A stretch of DNA of 64,000 nt from Ectothiorhodosinus mongolicus (GCF_022406875.1 NZ_CP023018.1:717575-781574), one strand, 5' to 3'. Shown: positions 23,610-32,632, counted from the first letter of the stretch. Notes: generated by a model from the letters alone, not told the origin. Numbers and translations are program-made.

Positions 23610-23662
23610 AACCGGGACAGATTTATTTTTTGGCGCCAGAAAATAAATCTGTCCCCATTTTG
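23607..23662. repeat. Inverted repeat pair between two convergent genes
   Basis: Forward copy 23607-23631 starts with the TAA of the cupin gene. Inverse copy 23640-23662 encodes KMGTDLFSG of the carboxymuconolactone decarboxylase-like gene. They can pair with a short loop, so both transcripts end in the hairpin. Confidence 0.87.
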
Positions 23663-24018
23663 GTTTCTTTGGCGACGCGGAAGGCGTCGACGCCGGCGGG
23701 GACGCCACAGTAGACAGCGCCTTGGAGCAGGACTTCTTGGATTTCGGTGTCGCTGGCGCCGTTGTTTCTGGCGCCGATGATGTGGGCTTTGAGCTCGTGG
23801 GGTTTGCCTAGGGCCATGAGCATGGCGATGTTGATGAGGCTGCGGGTCTTGCGGTCCAGACCGGGGCGATTCCAGATGCCGTCCCAGCAGATGTCGGTGA
23901 CCAATTCCTGCATCGCCCAGGTGAAGTCATCAGCATTATTCAGAGCGCGATCGACGTATTCATCGCCCAGCACTTCGCGGCGGGTTTTCAGGCCTTTTTC
24001 ATTCAGGGGATTTCTCAT
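23623..24018 (-). CDS. Carboxymuconolactone decarboxylase-family protein with repeat-derived tail
   Basis: This is a 131-residue PcaC-like protein. LGDEYVDRAL, DRKTRSLINIAMLMALG and HIIGARNNGASDTEIQEVLLQ are the family helices. The ATG at 24018 is preferred because a GGAG lies at suitable spacing. There is no CxxC, so it is not an AhpD-type peroxidase. The final residues after AKET (KMGTDLFSGAKK) are translated repeat. No ring-cleavage pathway genes are nearby, so the substrate is unknown. Confidence 0.8.
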   Translation of the reverse strand: MRNPLNEKGLKTRREVLGDEYVDRALNNADDFTWAMQELVTDICWDGIWNRPGLDRKTRSLINIAMLMALGKPHELKAHIIGARNNGASDTEIQEVLLQGAVYCGVPAGVDAFRVAKETKMGTDLFSGAKK

Positions 24019-24086
24019 GCAATCAGGCTCCAAGAAAGGGGAGAGAAGTGCTTAGCGGGGTGCGTCTCTACAGTCCGAGGTAGCCG

Positions 24087-24160
24087 CCCCCCCCCCTCAA
24101 GCAGCGGGCGAAAAATAAATCCGTCCCCAATTTTAAAAAATAAATCTGTCCCGGGTTTTA
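24087..24160 (-). repeat. C10 run and two tandem dispersed repeats
   Basis: A run of ten C (24087-24096) is followed by inverse copies at 24111-24135 and 24136-24160. The second ends with the TAA stop of the zinc-finger gene. Confidence 0.8.
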
Positions 24161-24370
24161 GAGGGTGAATTCGGTGCTGCAGTAGGGGCAGATGATTTTG
24201 CCGTCGGGGGTGTCTTCGATGGGCAGGTAGACGCGGGGGTGGGAGGCCCAGAGGGCGGTGCCGGGCATGGGGCAGTGCAGCGGCAGGTCTTGTTTGGTGA
24301 CCTTGATTTTGGGGGCCTGGTTTGCCACAGCATGGGCCATCGGGTCTTTTCCGGTATTGGGGCTGGGCAT
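24158..24370 (-). CDS. Small CHCC-type zinc-finger protein
   Basis: This is a 70-residue protein starting MPSPNTGKDPMAHAV. A Cys in LHCPMPG, a His in SHPRVYL and a C-terminal CPYCSTEF give the C-H-C-C pattern of the zf-CHCC family, related to the mitochondrial complex I NDUFS6 zinc domain. Such genes lie next to ilvE/waaF in several gammaproteobacteria, and this one is just downstream of ilvE. The stop TAA abuts a dispersed repeat. Function is not established. Confidence 0.8.
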   Translation of the reverse strand: MPSPNTGKDPMAHAVANQAPKIKVTKQDLPLHCPMPGTALWASHPRVYLPIEDTPDGKIICPYCSTEFTL

Positions 24371-24461
24371 AAAAACTCTCCTCAAACTTTCGGTGAACCG
24401 ACCGCCGCGGGTTACTGCAAACTAACCGCGGATCACTCCACGGCGGCGAGCGGCTTTCGAA

Positions 24462-25382
24462 TCAAACGTAGGTCAACCAGTCGCTGTGGGCGGTTTTGCC
24501 TTTGACGACGTCGAAGTACAGGCTTTGCAGCTGCTCGGTGATAGGCCCGCGGCTACCCGAGCCGATCTTGCGGCCATCGAGTTCGCGGATGGGCGTGACT
24601 TCGGCGGCGGTGCCAGTGAAAAAGGCTTCATCCGCGACATAGACTTCATCGCGGGTGATGGTCTTCTCTTTGACGGTGTAGCCGCATTCATCCGCCAGCT
24701 GTATCACCGTGCGGCGGGTGATGCCGTCCAAAGCGGATGTCAGTGATGGCGTGTAGATCACGCCATCTTGCACCATGAAGAAGTTCTCGCCACTGCCCTC
24801 GGCGACAAAGCCTTGCGCATCGAGTAACAGCGCTTCATCACAGCCGCAGGCCAGTGCTTCTTGCAGGGCCATCATCGAGTTCATGTAATTGCCATTGGCT
24901 TTGGCGCGGCACATCACGGCATTGACGTGGTGGCGGGTATAGGAGCTGGTGCGGATGCGGATGCCGCGGGTCATGTTCTCAGCGCCGAGGTAGGCGCCCC
25001 ACTCCCAGGCCGCGACGATCACATGCACCTTGAGGTTATCGGCGCGCAGGCCCATGCCCTCGGAGCCATAGAAGCACATGGGGCGGATGTAGGCGCTGTC
25101 GAGGCCGTTTTCCCGGACCGCCGCCGCTTGCGCTTGATTCAGCTCTTCGGCGCTGTAGGGGATTGGCATATTGAGAATTTGCGCGGAACGAAACAGGCGC
25201 TGCGTGTGTTCTTTGAGGCGAAAAATGGCCGTGCCCTGAGCGGCATGATAGGCGCGCACGCCTTCAAAAACGCCCATGCCGTAATGCAGGGTATGGGTTA
25301 ACACATGGGTGTTGGCTTCGCGCCAGGGCACCATCTTGCCGTCGTACCAGATCACACCATCGCGGTCAGCCATGCTGGGCAT
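24462..25382 (-). CDS. ilvE: Branched-chain amino acid aminotransferase
   Basis: This is a 306-residue fold-type IV PLP enzyme that interconverts leucine, isoleucine and valine with their keto acids. It has YDGKMVPWREANTHVLTH near the start, RAYHAAQGTAIFRLKEH, the catalytic Lys161 in CRAKANGNYMNSM, and EGSGENFFMV. A GAGGAA lies 7 bp upstream of the ATG at 25382. It is 19 bp downstream of glnE, an order common in gammaproteobacteria, so they are probably cotranscribed. Confidence 0.95.
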   Translation of the reverse strand: MPSMADRDGVIWYDGKMVPWREANTHVLTHTLHYGMGVFEGVRAYHAAQGTAIFRLKEHTQRLFRSAQILNMPIPYSAEELNQAQAAAVRENGLDSAYIRPMCFYGSEGMGLRADNLKVHVIVAAWEWGAYLGAENMTRGIRIRTSSYTRHHVNAVMCRAKANGNYMNSMMALQEALACGCDEALLLDAQGFVAEGSGENFFMVQDGVIYTPSLTSALDGITRRTVIQLADECGYTVKEKTITRDEVYVADEAFFTGTAAEVTPIRELDGRKIGSGSRGPITEQLQSLYFDVVKGKTAHSDWLTYV

Positions 25383-25401
25383 TGATTGTTCCTCTTGCGC
25401 C

Positions 25402-28233
25402 TTACATCATCAGTTGTTGCCACAGAGCCTGGACCCGCTCGCGCGCTTCCAGCCATTGCCCGGCAGGGATTCGCGCTGATTGTTCCTGCAAGCTCAGCTC
25501 ATGTATTCGGTCGCGGAACATGCGGTAGGTGTCCATGAGAAAGACCGCGTCTTCCTTAGGCAGCAGACCGGTGTCGATGAGCGACTCGAGAATGCGAATA
25601 TTATCCGGGTAGGTGCACAGCTCTGGGTATTGTCCGCTGTGCGCCAGAACCAGATATTGCACCATAAATTCGATGTCTGCGATACCACCGGGATCTTTCT
25701 TGAGGTCAAACCACTCAGGATCGCGGCTGGCCAGCTCCTGCCACATCTTCTCGCGCATCTCTCGGACTTCGGTTTTTAAGGTCGGTTGCTCGCGGTCTTT
25801 GGTGAGCACACCGCGGCGCAGCCCTTGAAATTGTTCAGCGATACTGAGGTCTCCGGCCACGGGCCTGGCGCGCACCAGAGCTTGGTGTTCCCAGGTCCAG
25901 GCAGAGTGGTGTTGGTATTCCTCAAAAGCCTTAACGCTGGAGACCAAGAGCCCGGAGGCGCCGCTGGGGCGCAAGCGGGTGTCGACTTCATAGAGGCGAC
26001 CTGCCGGAGTGAAGGTGCCGAGGAAATGCAGGATTTTTTGCCCGAGGCGGGCGAAGAAATCGCCGTTTTCCAGCGGCCGTTCCTCACCATCGGTGACGGC
26101 GTTCTCACCCTCGCTGTCATGCAAAAACACGATATCCAGATCGGAGCCATAGCCCAGCTCTAGGCCGCCGAGCTTGCCGTAGCCGACGATGGCAAAGCCG
26201 GGGGTCTTGGTCTTGCCATTCACGGTGCATTGCGGTTTGCCGTGCTTTTCGATGAGCTGCTGCATCACGACCTTAAGGACCTGTTCGAGCACGACCTCGG
26301 CGATCCACGTGAGGTGGTCACTGACTTTCATCACCGGCAGGACATCCATAATGTCGGCGGCGGCGACTTTTAATACTTGCACCTGCTTGAATAGGCGCAG
26401 CCGATCCATGATTTGTTCGGTGTCATCGCGCGGCACTTGGATGAGCTCTTCTCTGAGCGCCTCCATCAGGCCCTGTTTGTCTGGCGGGGCGTACAGGCTG
26501 CGCGGATCGAGAAGCTCGTCGAGCAGCAAGGGATAGCGAGTGAGGTGTTCGGCAATGAATGGACTGGCATCGCACAGGCGGGCCAGCTGCGAGAGGGCCA
26601 GGGGGTTTTCTACCAAAAGGGAGAGATACACCGAGCGCCGGGCGATGGTTTGCACCAGCTTCAAAAGCCGCATCAGGGTGTCGTCGGTGTGTTCCAAGCC
26701 ATTCAAAACACCCAACAGCAGCGGCATGAGCTTATCTAAACGCTCGCGGCCAGTGGCGGTGAGTGAGCGGCAGGTGCTGGACTCGCGCAGATCGTTGATC
26801 CGGTTGAGCGCCTCTTCGGTTTCATTGACGCCCAGTTGTTTGAGGACTGTTTTGGCTTTTTCCGCATCGAGCTTGCCGGCCCATAGGGCGGTGAGATCGC
26901 GCTGCGCTTCGGGCTGCTCGGTCTCTTCGGCGTCGATGTCGCGCTGCGGGGCGGCGAACACTTGTTGAAATTGCTCATGCACATGGCGCATGTGCTTCTC
27001 TAGGACATGGCTGAAGTCTGACCAGCTGTCAAAGCCCATCGCGCAGGCGAGGCGAGCCTGGCCTTCGGGGTCACTGGGCAAGGCATGGGTTTGTTGGTCG
27101 GCCCACATCTGCAGGCGGTTTTCGGTGAGGCGCAAAAAGCGATAGGCCTCGAGCAGCTGTTGCACCGCGAAATCCGGCAGGATGTCGATCTCGCCCAGCT
27201 TGACGTCTTGTTCTTTGCCTTTGCGCACGGCTTCGCGATTAATCAGGGCTTTCATGTCGCGCAGCGAGGCAAAGGCGCCATAGTCGAGATAACGCCGGTA
27301 AACAAACGGTTGGAGCATGGCGTGCAGGGTCTCAGCCGGGGCGCGATCGCCGGCCACGGCGCGGGCTTTGATCATGGCATAGCGCTCCCACTCGCGGCCG
27401 TGGGTCTCGTAGTAGTCCTCGAAGGCATCAAAGCTCATGACCAAGGGCCCGGCGTCACCAAAGGGCCTGAGGCGCATATCGACGCGAAAAACAAAGCCGT
27501 CGGCGGTTTTTTCATCCAGGGCTTTGATCAGCCGCTGGCCGAGACGGGTGAAGAATTGCTGGTTGTCCAAGCAGCGTTCGCCATCGGTTTGGCCGCTGTA
27601 CGGGTAGGTGAAGATCAGATCGATATCCGAGGAGAAATTGAGCTCACGACCGCCGAGCTTGCCCATGCCCAGCACCAGCAGTTGTTGCACTTGGCCTTCA
27701 TGGCTGCGCGGGTGGCCGTGTTTGCCGATCAGGTCTTTTTGTAGCCATTCCAGGGCGCTGTCGATCAGCGCTTCGGCCAGCGTCGTGGTGTCGGTGAGTG
27801 TCTCGCTGAGGGCGGCGTAGGCCGGTTTGGGGTTTTTAGTGGGCTCAGCAGGATGGGGGTTGATCAGGTCTCGCCAGGCGATGCGGATCATCTCGCGGTG
27901 GCGCCAGTAGCGCAGGCTTTGGCTGAGTTCGACGTCATTGGGGCATTGGCGGATGGCTTCGTGGATGCGCGTAGTCATCTCGCCGTCGATGTAGGGGCGA
28001 TCTAGGTCTCCACTGGCCAGCAAGTCACTGAATAGCTGGGGTTTGCGGATGGCGGTGCGCGCCACGAAATCGCTTAAGTACCAGATGCGGGCGGTGGCTG
28101 CGGGCAGCTCCACCGGCGCCAGTTCGTGGGCTTGGCAGGCGGCTGCGAAATCCTCGCCGAGGCGCGCTAGCGCAGCGTGCGCGTGATCGGGAACTGAGCT
28201 GAGATCAAGGTTGGCCGGCATGGCGCGTAGCAT
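25402..28233 (-). CDS. glnE: Bifunctional glutamine synthetase adenylyltransferase/deadenylase
   Basis: This is a 943-residue enzyme that adenylylates and deadenylylates glutamine synthetase under PII control. Two nucleotidyltransferase domains are clear: GMGKLGGRELNFSSDIDLIFTYP in the N-terminal half and GYGKLGGLELGYGSDLDIVFLHD in the C-terminal half, each with the GxDxD metal site. Length agrees with E. coli (946). The frame stays open 66 bp upstream, but that extension (KKGSVPGFSAKKGSVP) is translated repeat DNA, so I start at the ATG at 28233. Repeat sequence begins only a few bases upstream and no Shine-Dalgarno is visible, so the native leader seems to have been lost. Confidence 0.95.
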   Translation of the reverse strand: MLRAMPANLDLSSVPDHAHAALARLGEDFAAACQAHELAPVELPAATARIWYLSDFVARTAIRKPQLFSDLLASGDLDRPYIDGEMTTRIHEAIRQCPNDVELSQSLRYWRHREMIRIAWRDLINPHPAEPTKNPKPAYAALSETLTDTTTLAEALIDSALEWLQKDLIGKHGHPRSHEGQVQQLLVLGMGKLGGRELNFSSDIDLIFTYPYSGQTDGERCLDNQQFFTRLGQRLIKALDEKTADGFVFRVDMRLRPFGDAGPLVMSFDAFEDYYETHGREWERYAMIKARAVAGDRAPAETLHAMLQPFVYRRYLDYGAFASLRDMKALINREAVRKGKEQDVKLGEIDILPDFAVQQLLEAYRFLRLTENRLQMWADQQTHALPSDPEGQARLACAMGFDSWSDFSHVLEKHMRHVHEQFQQVFAAPQRDIDAEETEQPEAQRDLTALWAGKLDAEKAKTVLKQLGVNETEEALNRINDLRESSTCRSLTATGRERLDKLMPLLLGVLNGLEHTDDTLMRLLKLVQTIARRSVYLSLLVENPLALSQLARLCDASPFIAEHLTRYPLLLDELLDPRSLYAPPDKQGLMEALREELIQVPRDDTEQIMDRLRLFKQVQVLKVAAADIMDVLPVMKVSDHLTWIAEVVLEQVLKVVMQQLIEKHGKPQCTVNGKTKTPGFAIVGYGKLGGLELGYGSDLDIVFLHDSEGENAVTDGEERPLENGDFFARLGQKILHFLGTFTPAGRLYEVDTRLRPSGASGLLVSSVKAFEEYQHHSAWTWEHQALVRARPVAGDLSIAEQFQGLRRGVLTKDREQPTLKTEVREMREKMWQELASRDPEWFDLKKDPGGIADIEFMVQYLVLAHSGQYPELCTYPDNIRILESLIDTGLLPKEDAVFLMDTYRMFRDRIHELSLQEQSARIPAGQWLEARERVQALWQQLMM

Positions 28234-28236
28234 ACC

Positions 28237-28323
28237 AAAAACGGGGACAGACCCCTTTTTCGCGCTAAAACCCGGGACAGACCCCTTTTTTGCGAGCAAA
28301 AAAGGGGTCTGTCCCGGGTTTTA
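28237..28323. repeat. Triple repeat with a perfect hairpin between glnE and the iron importer
   Basis: A forward GGGGACAGACCCCTTTTT copy (28237-28260) is followed by a forward/inverse pair (28267-28291 and 28297-28323). The pair's AAAACCCGGGACAGACCCC arms match perfectly around a GCGAGC loop. It lies between divergent starts, so it is in both leaders or promoters. Confidence 0.9.
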
Positions 28324-28333
28324 GGGGTTTTTA

Positions 28334-28362
28334 TTGAAATGACAATCGTTCTCGTTTAGAGT
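28334..28362 (+). promoter_or_regulatory. Promoter with overlapping Fur box for the iron importer
   Basis: TTGAAA (28334-28339), 17 bp, then TAGAGT (28357-28362) form a sigma-70-like promoter. TGAAATGACAATCGTTCTC (28335-28353) matches the 19-bp Fur consensus at 13 positions and covers the -35 and spacer. Iron-repressed expression is expected. Confidence 0.75.
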
Positions 28363-28395
28363 TGGGTCCCGTCCACCCCAAAGAGGAGTGAGTTT

Positions 28396-29424
28396 ATGGT
28401 GTCGCTGTCTCGTATGGCGTTGGCTTTGGCGCTGCCTTTGGCTTTGGCCGGCTTCCCGGCGGTGAGCTTGGCTCAGGGCGAGGTGAATGTGTACTCGGCG
28501 CGCCAAGAGGCGTTAATCAAGCCGCTGATGGATGATTTCACCGCGCAGACGGGGATTCGCGTGAACATCGTCAGTGCCCGCGCCGATGCGCTGCTGCAGC
28601 GTCTTTTGAGTGAAGGCCGCAATACGCCGGCGGATGTGTTGATCACCGTGGATGCCGGCAACTTGAATAATGCCAAACAAAACGGCGTCTTAGCGGCCAT
28701 CGATTCCGAAGTCTTGAACGCGGCTGTGCCGGAGGCTTTGCGCGATGCCGAGGGGCATTGGTATGGGCTTTCGATGCGCGCCCGGCCGATTCTCTACAAC
28801 CGCGACCGAGTCGATCCCGCCACCCTATCCGATTACGAAGCCTTAACCGATGCGCAGTGGCGCGGCCGCATTTGCATTCGCTCCTCCAGCAATGTGTATA
28901 ACCAGTCCATGACCGCTTCCATGATCATCGCCAACGGCGTTGAAGCGACGGAAACCTGGGCACGCGGCTTGGTGGCCAATCTGGCACGTCCGCCGCGCGG
29001 TGGCGATCGCGATCAGATTCGCGCTGCCGCAGCGGGTCAGTGTGACATTGCGATTGCCAATACTTATTATATCGGCCTGATGCTCAACGGTGAGGGCGCA
29101 GACCTCGAAGCCGCACGGGCTTTGGGGGTGCACTGGCCCAATCAAGAGGGTCGGGGCGTGCATGTCAATGTCAGTGGCGCCGGCGTCATCACCCACAGCC
29201 GTAACAAGGACAATGCCGTGAAACTGCTGGAATTTTTGGTCAGCGACAGCGCCCAGCGCTGGTATGCGGAAATCAACCAGGAATACCCGGTTAAAGAGGG
29301 TGTCGCCTGGAGTGAGACTCTGCAAAGCTTTGGCAGCTTCAAAGCCGATTCCGTCAATCTCGGTTCATTGGGGAATTACAATGCCGAAGCGGTGCGCTTG
29401 ATGGATCGCGCTGGGTGGCAGTAA
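28396..29424 (+). CDS. Ferric iron ABC transporter, periplasmic binding protein
   Basis: This is a 342-residue protein with a signal peptide of about 25 residues (cleavage near SLAQG-EVNVYSARQ). The EVNVYSARQEALIKPLMDDF start and the adjacent tyrosines in ANTYYIGLML match FutA/FbpA iron-binding proteins. It captures Fe(III) in the periplasm. A GAGGAG precedes the ATG and a Fur box lies upstream. The permease gene starts inside its last codons, so it is the first gene of a three-gene importer. Confidence 0.93.
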   Translation: MVSLSRMALALALPLALAGFPAVSLAQGEVNVYSARQEALIKPLMDDFTAQTGIRVNIVSARADALLQRLLSEGRNTPADVLITVDAGNLNNAKQNGVLAAIDSEVLNAAVPEALRDAEGHWYGLSMRARPILYNRDRVDPATLSDYEALTDAQWRGRICIRSSSNVYNQSMTASMIIANGVEATETWARGLVANLARPPRGGDRDQIRAAAAGQCDIAIANTYYIGLMLNGEGADLEAARALGVHWPNQEGRGVHVNVSGAGVITHSRNKDNAVKLLEFLVSDSAQRWYAEINQEYPVKEGVAWSETLQSFGSFKADSVNLGSLGNYNAEAVRLMDRAGWQ

Positions 29425-31130
29425 CCCAAACGCCTCATTCGCAGGACCTGCGCGGCGCCCCTCTTGGGGCGCTTGCGCGTTTGCGTATCCGCCGCCCTGA
29501 TGCCTGGGGCGTCAGCACGCTGCTCATCGCTGCCATTTTAGCCTTGCCGGTGTTGGTGATTTTCGCGCATGTGTTTATCCCCGCCTCGGAGGTGTGGATG
29601 CATTTGCGGGCCACGGTGCTCGCCGATTACGTTTTGAACTCACTGATCCTGCTCATTGGCGTAGGCATCGGCGTGTTACTGATCGGCGTGCCCACGGCTT
29701 GGCTGGTGAGCATGTGTGATTTTCCGGGGCGGCGGGTCTTTGAATGGGCGCTGCTGCTGCCGCTGGCGATGCCAGCCTACATCATTGCTTACACCTACAC
29801 GGGCATGCTGGATTTTGCCGGGCCGGTGCAAACCGCTTTAAGAGACTTCACCGGCTGGGGCTGGGGGGACTATTGGTTCCCGGAAGTCCGCTCCATCCCC
29901 GGGGCCATCACCATGCTCACCTTGGTGCTTTATCCCTATGTATACCTGCTCTCGCGGGCGGCATTTTTAGAACAAAGCGTTTGCGTTTTGGAGGTCTCGC
30001 GCACCCTGGGCTCGGGACCTTGGTTGGGTTTTCGGCGCGTCGCCCTGCCCTTGGCGCGCCCCGCCATTATCACCGGTTTGACCCTAGCACTGATGGAGAC
30101 CTTGGCGGATTACGGCACGGTGGAATACTTCGGCATCCCGACCTTCACCACCGGCATTTTTCGCACCTGGTTTGGCCTGGGCGACCCGGGAGCGGCCGCG
30201 CAATTAGCGGCGTTGATGATGACTTTTGTCTTGGTGTTGATTGTGCTGGAGCGCTACTCGCGGCGCCGGGCGCGTTTTCACCACACCAGTGCGCGCTATT
30301 CGAAACTGCCGCGTTATGAGCTGCGGGGCGGCATGGCTGCCGCGGCGATGGCGGCCTGCGGCTTGCCGATTGTGCTGGGTTTTCTCATCCCCTCGGGGCA
30401 GCTGTTGCAATGGGCGATGGCGACCACGGATATGTGGCTGCGCCCGGAGTTTTTGCGCTTGGTGTGGAACAGCATTTCCCTAGCAGCGATTGCCGCGGTG
30501 CTCGCGGTGCTGCTGTCATTAATCATGGCCTACGGCAAGCGCTTATCGCCCTCGGGTCCCACCAATGCAGCGGTGCGCATCGCCAGCATGGGTTATGCCA
30601 TCCCCGGCACGGTGATCGCTGTGGGCATCATGCTGCCGTTTGCCTTTATCGATAACAGCATCGATAGCTTCATGCGCGAGCGCTTTGATCTTTCCACGGG
30701 CCTGATTCTCTCGGGGACCTTGGTGGCTTTGGTGTTTGCTTATTGCGTGCGCTTCATGGCGGTATCACTCAATACCGTCGATGCGGGCCTGGCGAAAATC
30801 AAACCCTCCATGGATGATGCCGCGCGCTCTTTGGGCATGTCCCCGGGCCGGGTGTTAAGACAGGTGCACATGCCGATAATGCGCGGCAGTTTGCTCACAG
30901 CGCTGTTGTTGGTTTTCGTGGATGTCTTGAAAGAACTGCCGGCGACCCTGATACTGCGTCCGTTTAACTTCAACACCTTGGCGGTGCGCGCATTCGAGCT
31001 GGCCTCGGATGAGCGACTGGCGGATTCTGCCAGCGCCGCCCTGGCCATCGTGCTGGTTGGCATCATCCCGGTGATTCTGATCAGCCGCAGTATCAGTCGA
31101 TCGCGACCCGGACATGATCAAACACCTTGA
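29415..31130 (+). CDS. Ferric iron ABC transporter, permease (FbpB-like, fused)
   Basis: This is a 571-residue inner-membrane protein with two permease halves, about 12 membrane segments. Each half has an EAA-type loop: EVSRTLGSGPWLGFRRVALPLARP and DAARSLGMSPGRVLRQVHMPIMRG. The start is GTG at 29415, overlapping the binding-protein gene by 10 bp. It forms the channel for Fe(III), and the ATPase gene overlaps its end. Confidence 0.92.
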   Translation: MAVTQTPHSQDLRGAPLGALARLRIRRPDAWGVSTLLIAAILALPVLVIFAHVFIPASEVWMHLRATVLADYVLNSLILLIGVGIGVLLIGVPTAWLVSMCDFPGRRVFEWALLLPLAMPAYIIAYTYTGMLDFAGPVQTALRDFTGWGWGDYWFPEVRSIPGAITMLTLVLYPYVYLLSRAAFLEQSVCVLEVSRTLGSGPWLGFRRVALPLARPAIITGLTLALMETLADYGTVEYFGIPTFTTGIFRTWFGLGDPGAAAQLAALMMTFVLVLIVLERYSRRRARFHHTSARYSKLPRYELRGGMAAAAMAACGLPIVLGFLIPSGQLLQWAMATTDMWLRPEFLRLVWNSISLAAIAAVLAVLLSLIMAYGKRLSPSGPTNAAVRIASMGYAIPGTVIAVGIMLPFAFIDNSIDSFMRERFDLSTGLILSGTLVALVFAYCVRFMAVSLNTVDAGLAKIKPSMDDAARSLGMSPGRVLRQVHMPIMRGSLLTALLLVFVDVLKELPATLILRPFNFNTLAVRAFELASDERLADSASAALAIVLVGIIPVILISRSISRSRPGHDQTP

Positions 31131-32193
31131 GCTGGACAAAGTGAGTGTGGGCTACGACAGCACGGTCGTGGTCCATGACATCTCATTTGCCCTCAATGCC
31201 GGGGTTATTGGCTGTCTGTTGGGCCCCAGTGGCTGTGGCAAGACCACGTTATTAAGGGCCATCGCTGGCTTCGAGCCCATTTGCGGTGGCCGCATCCTGC
31301 TCGAGGGCCACGAAGTCAGTCGCCCCGGGCGCCATCAGCCGCCAGAGAAACGTCAGGTGGGCATGGTGTTTCAGGACTTCGCGCTATTCCCGCATTTAAG
31401 CGTTGCCGAGAACATCGCCTTTGGCATCCGCCATCAGTCCGCCCCTCGGCGGCGGGCACGAGTGCAGGAATTATTAAAAATGATTGATATGGCGGGGCGC
31501 GGTGATGTTTACCCGCATACCCTGTCCGGCGGCCAACAACAGCGCATTGCCGTAGCCCGGGCCATGGCGCCTCGGCCGCGCGTGCTGCTGCTCGATGAGC
31601 CTTTCTCCAATATGGATGTTGAGCTGCGCGAGGGTCTGGCGCGGGAAGTGCGCAGCATTTTGAAAAATGAAGACATCACCGCCATGCTGGTGACGCACGA
31701 CCAAAACGAAGCGTTTGCTTTCGCTGACCGCATCGCCGTTTTGAACGACGGGCGCATGCTGCAATGGGATACGGCTTATAACCTGTATCACAAGCCGGCG
31801 GCGCGGTTTGTGGCTGACTTCATCGGTCAGGGGCGCATCCTGCCGGGCACAGTGCTTAATGATCATGAGGTGGAGACTGAGCTGGGCATCATTATTGGCC
31901 GCGTTCCGGGGCATTGCGAGCGCGGCACGCCGGTGGATGTTTTGGTGCGCCCGGACGACATCCTTCCCGATGACAACAGCACGGTATATGGCGAAGTGCT
32001 GGACAAAGCCTTTCGCGGCGCCAGCTTTTTGTACACCTTGAGACTGGCCTCGGGAACCCAGGTGATTTGCCTGTCACCCTCGCATTACAACTTCGCTTTG
32101 GGCGAGCGCATCCCACTAAAATTGGCCTTTACCCATCTGGTGATTTTCGAAAAACGCCATAGCGGTGAAAAAACTTTAAAAATGGGCTTTTAA
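31114..32193 (+). CDS. Ferric iron ABC transporter, ATP-binding protein
   Basis: This is a 359-residue ATPase: Walker A GPSGCGKT at 37-44, LSGGQ at 137-141, Walker B VLLLDEP at 157-163, and a TOBE-like C-terminal domain after about 240 (VDVLVRPDDILPDD). It energises the preceding permease and overlaps it by 17 bp. It is typical of FbpC/PotA-like importers. Confidence 0.93.
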   Translation: MIKHLELDKVSVGYDSTVVVHDISFALNAGVIGCLLGPSGCGKTTLLRAIAGFEPICGGRILLEGHEVSRPGRHQPPEKRQVGMVFQDFALFPHLSVAENIAFGIRHQSAPRRRARVQELLKMIDMAGRGDVYPHTLSGGQQQRIAVARAMAPRPRVLLLDEPFSNMDVELREGLAREVRSILKNEDITAMLVTHDQNEAFAFADRIAVLNDGRMLQWDTAYNLYHKPAARFVADFIGQGRILPGTVLNDHEVETELGIIIGRVPGHCERGTPVDVLVRPDDILPDDNSTVYGEVLDKAFRGASFLYTLRLASGTQVICLSPSHYNFALGERIPLKLAFTHLVIFEKRHSGEKTLKMGF

Positions 32194-32243
32194 ATTCTGC
32201 TGTGATCGGTACAATGCCGCTCTTTCCTCAAGGGGGGTGCGCC

Positions 32244-32570
32244 ATGAATCACAGCAACCTGAACCCGAGCTTTGGCATCATTGCCAAAGCCCTGTCTGAC
32301 AACCATTGGCAGATGGCCCGTGCGCGATTTATGAAGCTGGAGCGCGATGCTCAGCTGCGCACTCTGGAAAGTCTGGATCTCTCTGATGCCCTGCGCTTGG
32401 CCACCAGCTTGCCGACCTTGAGCGTTGCCCGCTTGGTGGGGGATACCTCCAAAAGTTTGGGCCGGGCAATTGTGCAGGCGCTGCCCGCCGGTAAGCGTCA
32501 AACCGTGATGGTGATTCTTTCGCATCGCCGTTCCCCTAGCCGCCAGCCGCTGCGCCACGCCCAAGTCTGA
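32244..32570 (+). CDS. Uncharacterised small protein
   Basis: This is a 108-residue protein starting MNHSNLNPSFGIIAKALSD; a GGGGGG tract precedes the ATG at 32244. The middle (LDLSDALRLATSLPTLSVARLVGD) looks helical and loosely recalls the MgtE/FliG N-terminal repeat, but I do not recognise the family. There is no signal peptide or membrane segment. It follows the iron importer by 50 bp and could be cotranscribed. A TACAAT at 32210-32215 might be its own -10. Confidence 0.6.
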   Translation: MNHSNLNPSFGIIAKALSDNHWQMARARFMKLERDAQLRTLESLDLSDALRLATSLPTLSVARLVGDTSKSLGRAIVQALPAGKRQTVMVILSHRRSPSRQPLRHAQV

Positions 32571-32632
32571 TCCGCATCACTTTGTGGCCCCCCGACTTGA
32601 ACCTTCGGGGGTAAAGCGGCGACCATAAAAGC

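Noticed and set aside
24087-24096. C10 run as a phase-variation switch
   Set aside because: It is in an intergenic gap between a gene start and repeat DNA, not within a coding frame or an evident promoter spacer.
15831-24160. CRISPR array made of the recurring 20-25 bp repeats
   Set aside because: Copies occur in both orientations with irregular spacing and coding DNA between them. There are no regular spacers and no cas genes.
28234-28299. N-terminal extension of GlnE (KKGSVPGFSAKKGSVPVFG)
   Set aside because: It is a translation of two dispersed repeat copies. Family length and conserved start favour the ATG at 28233.
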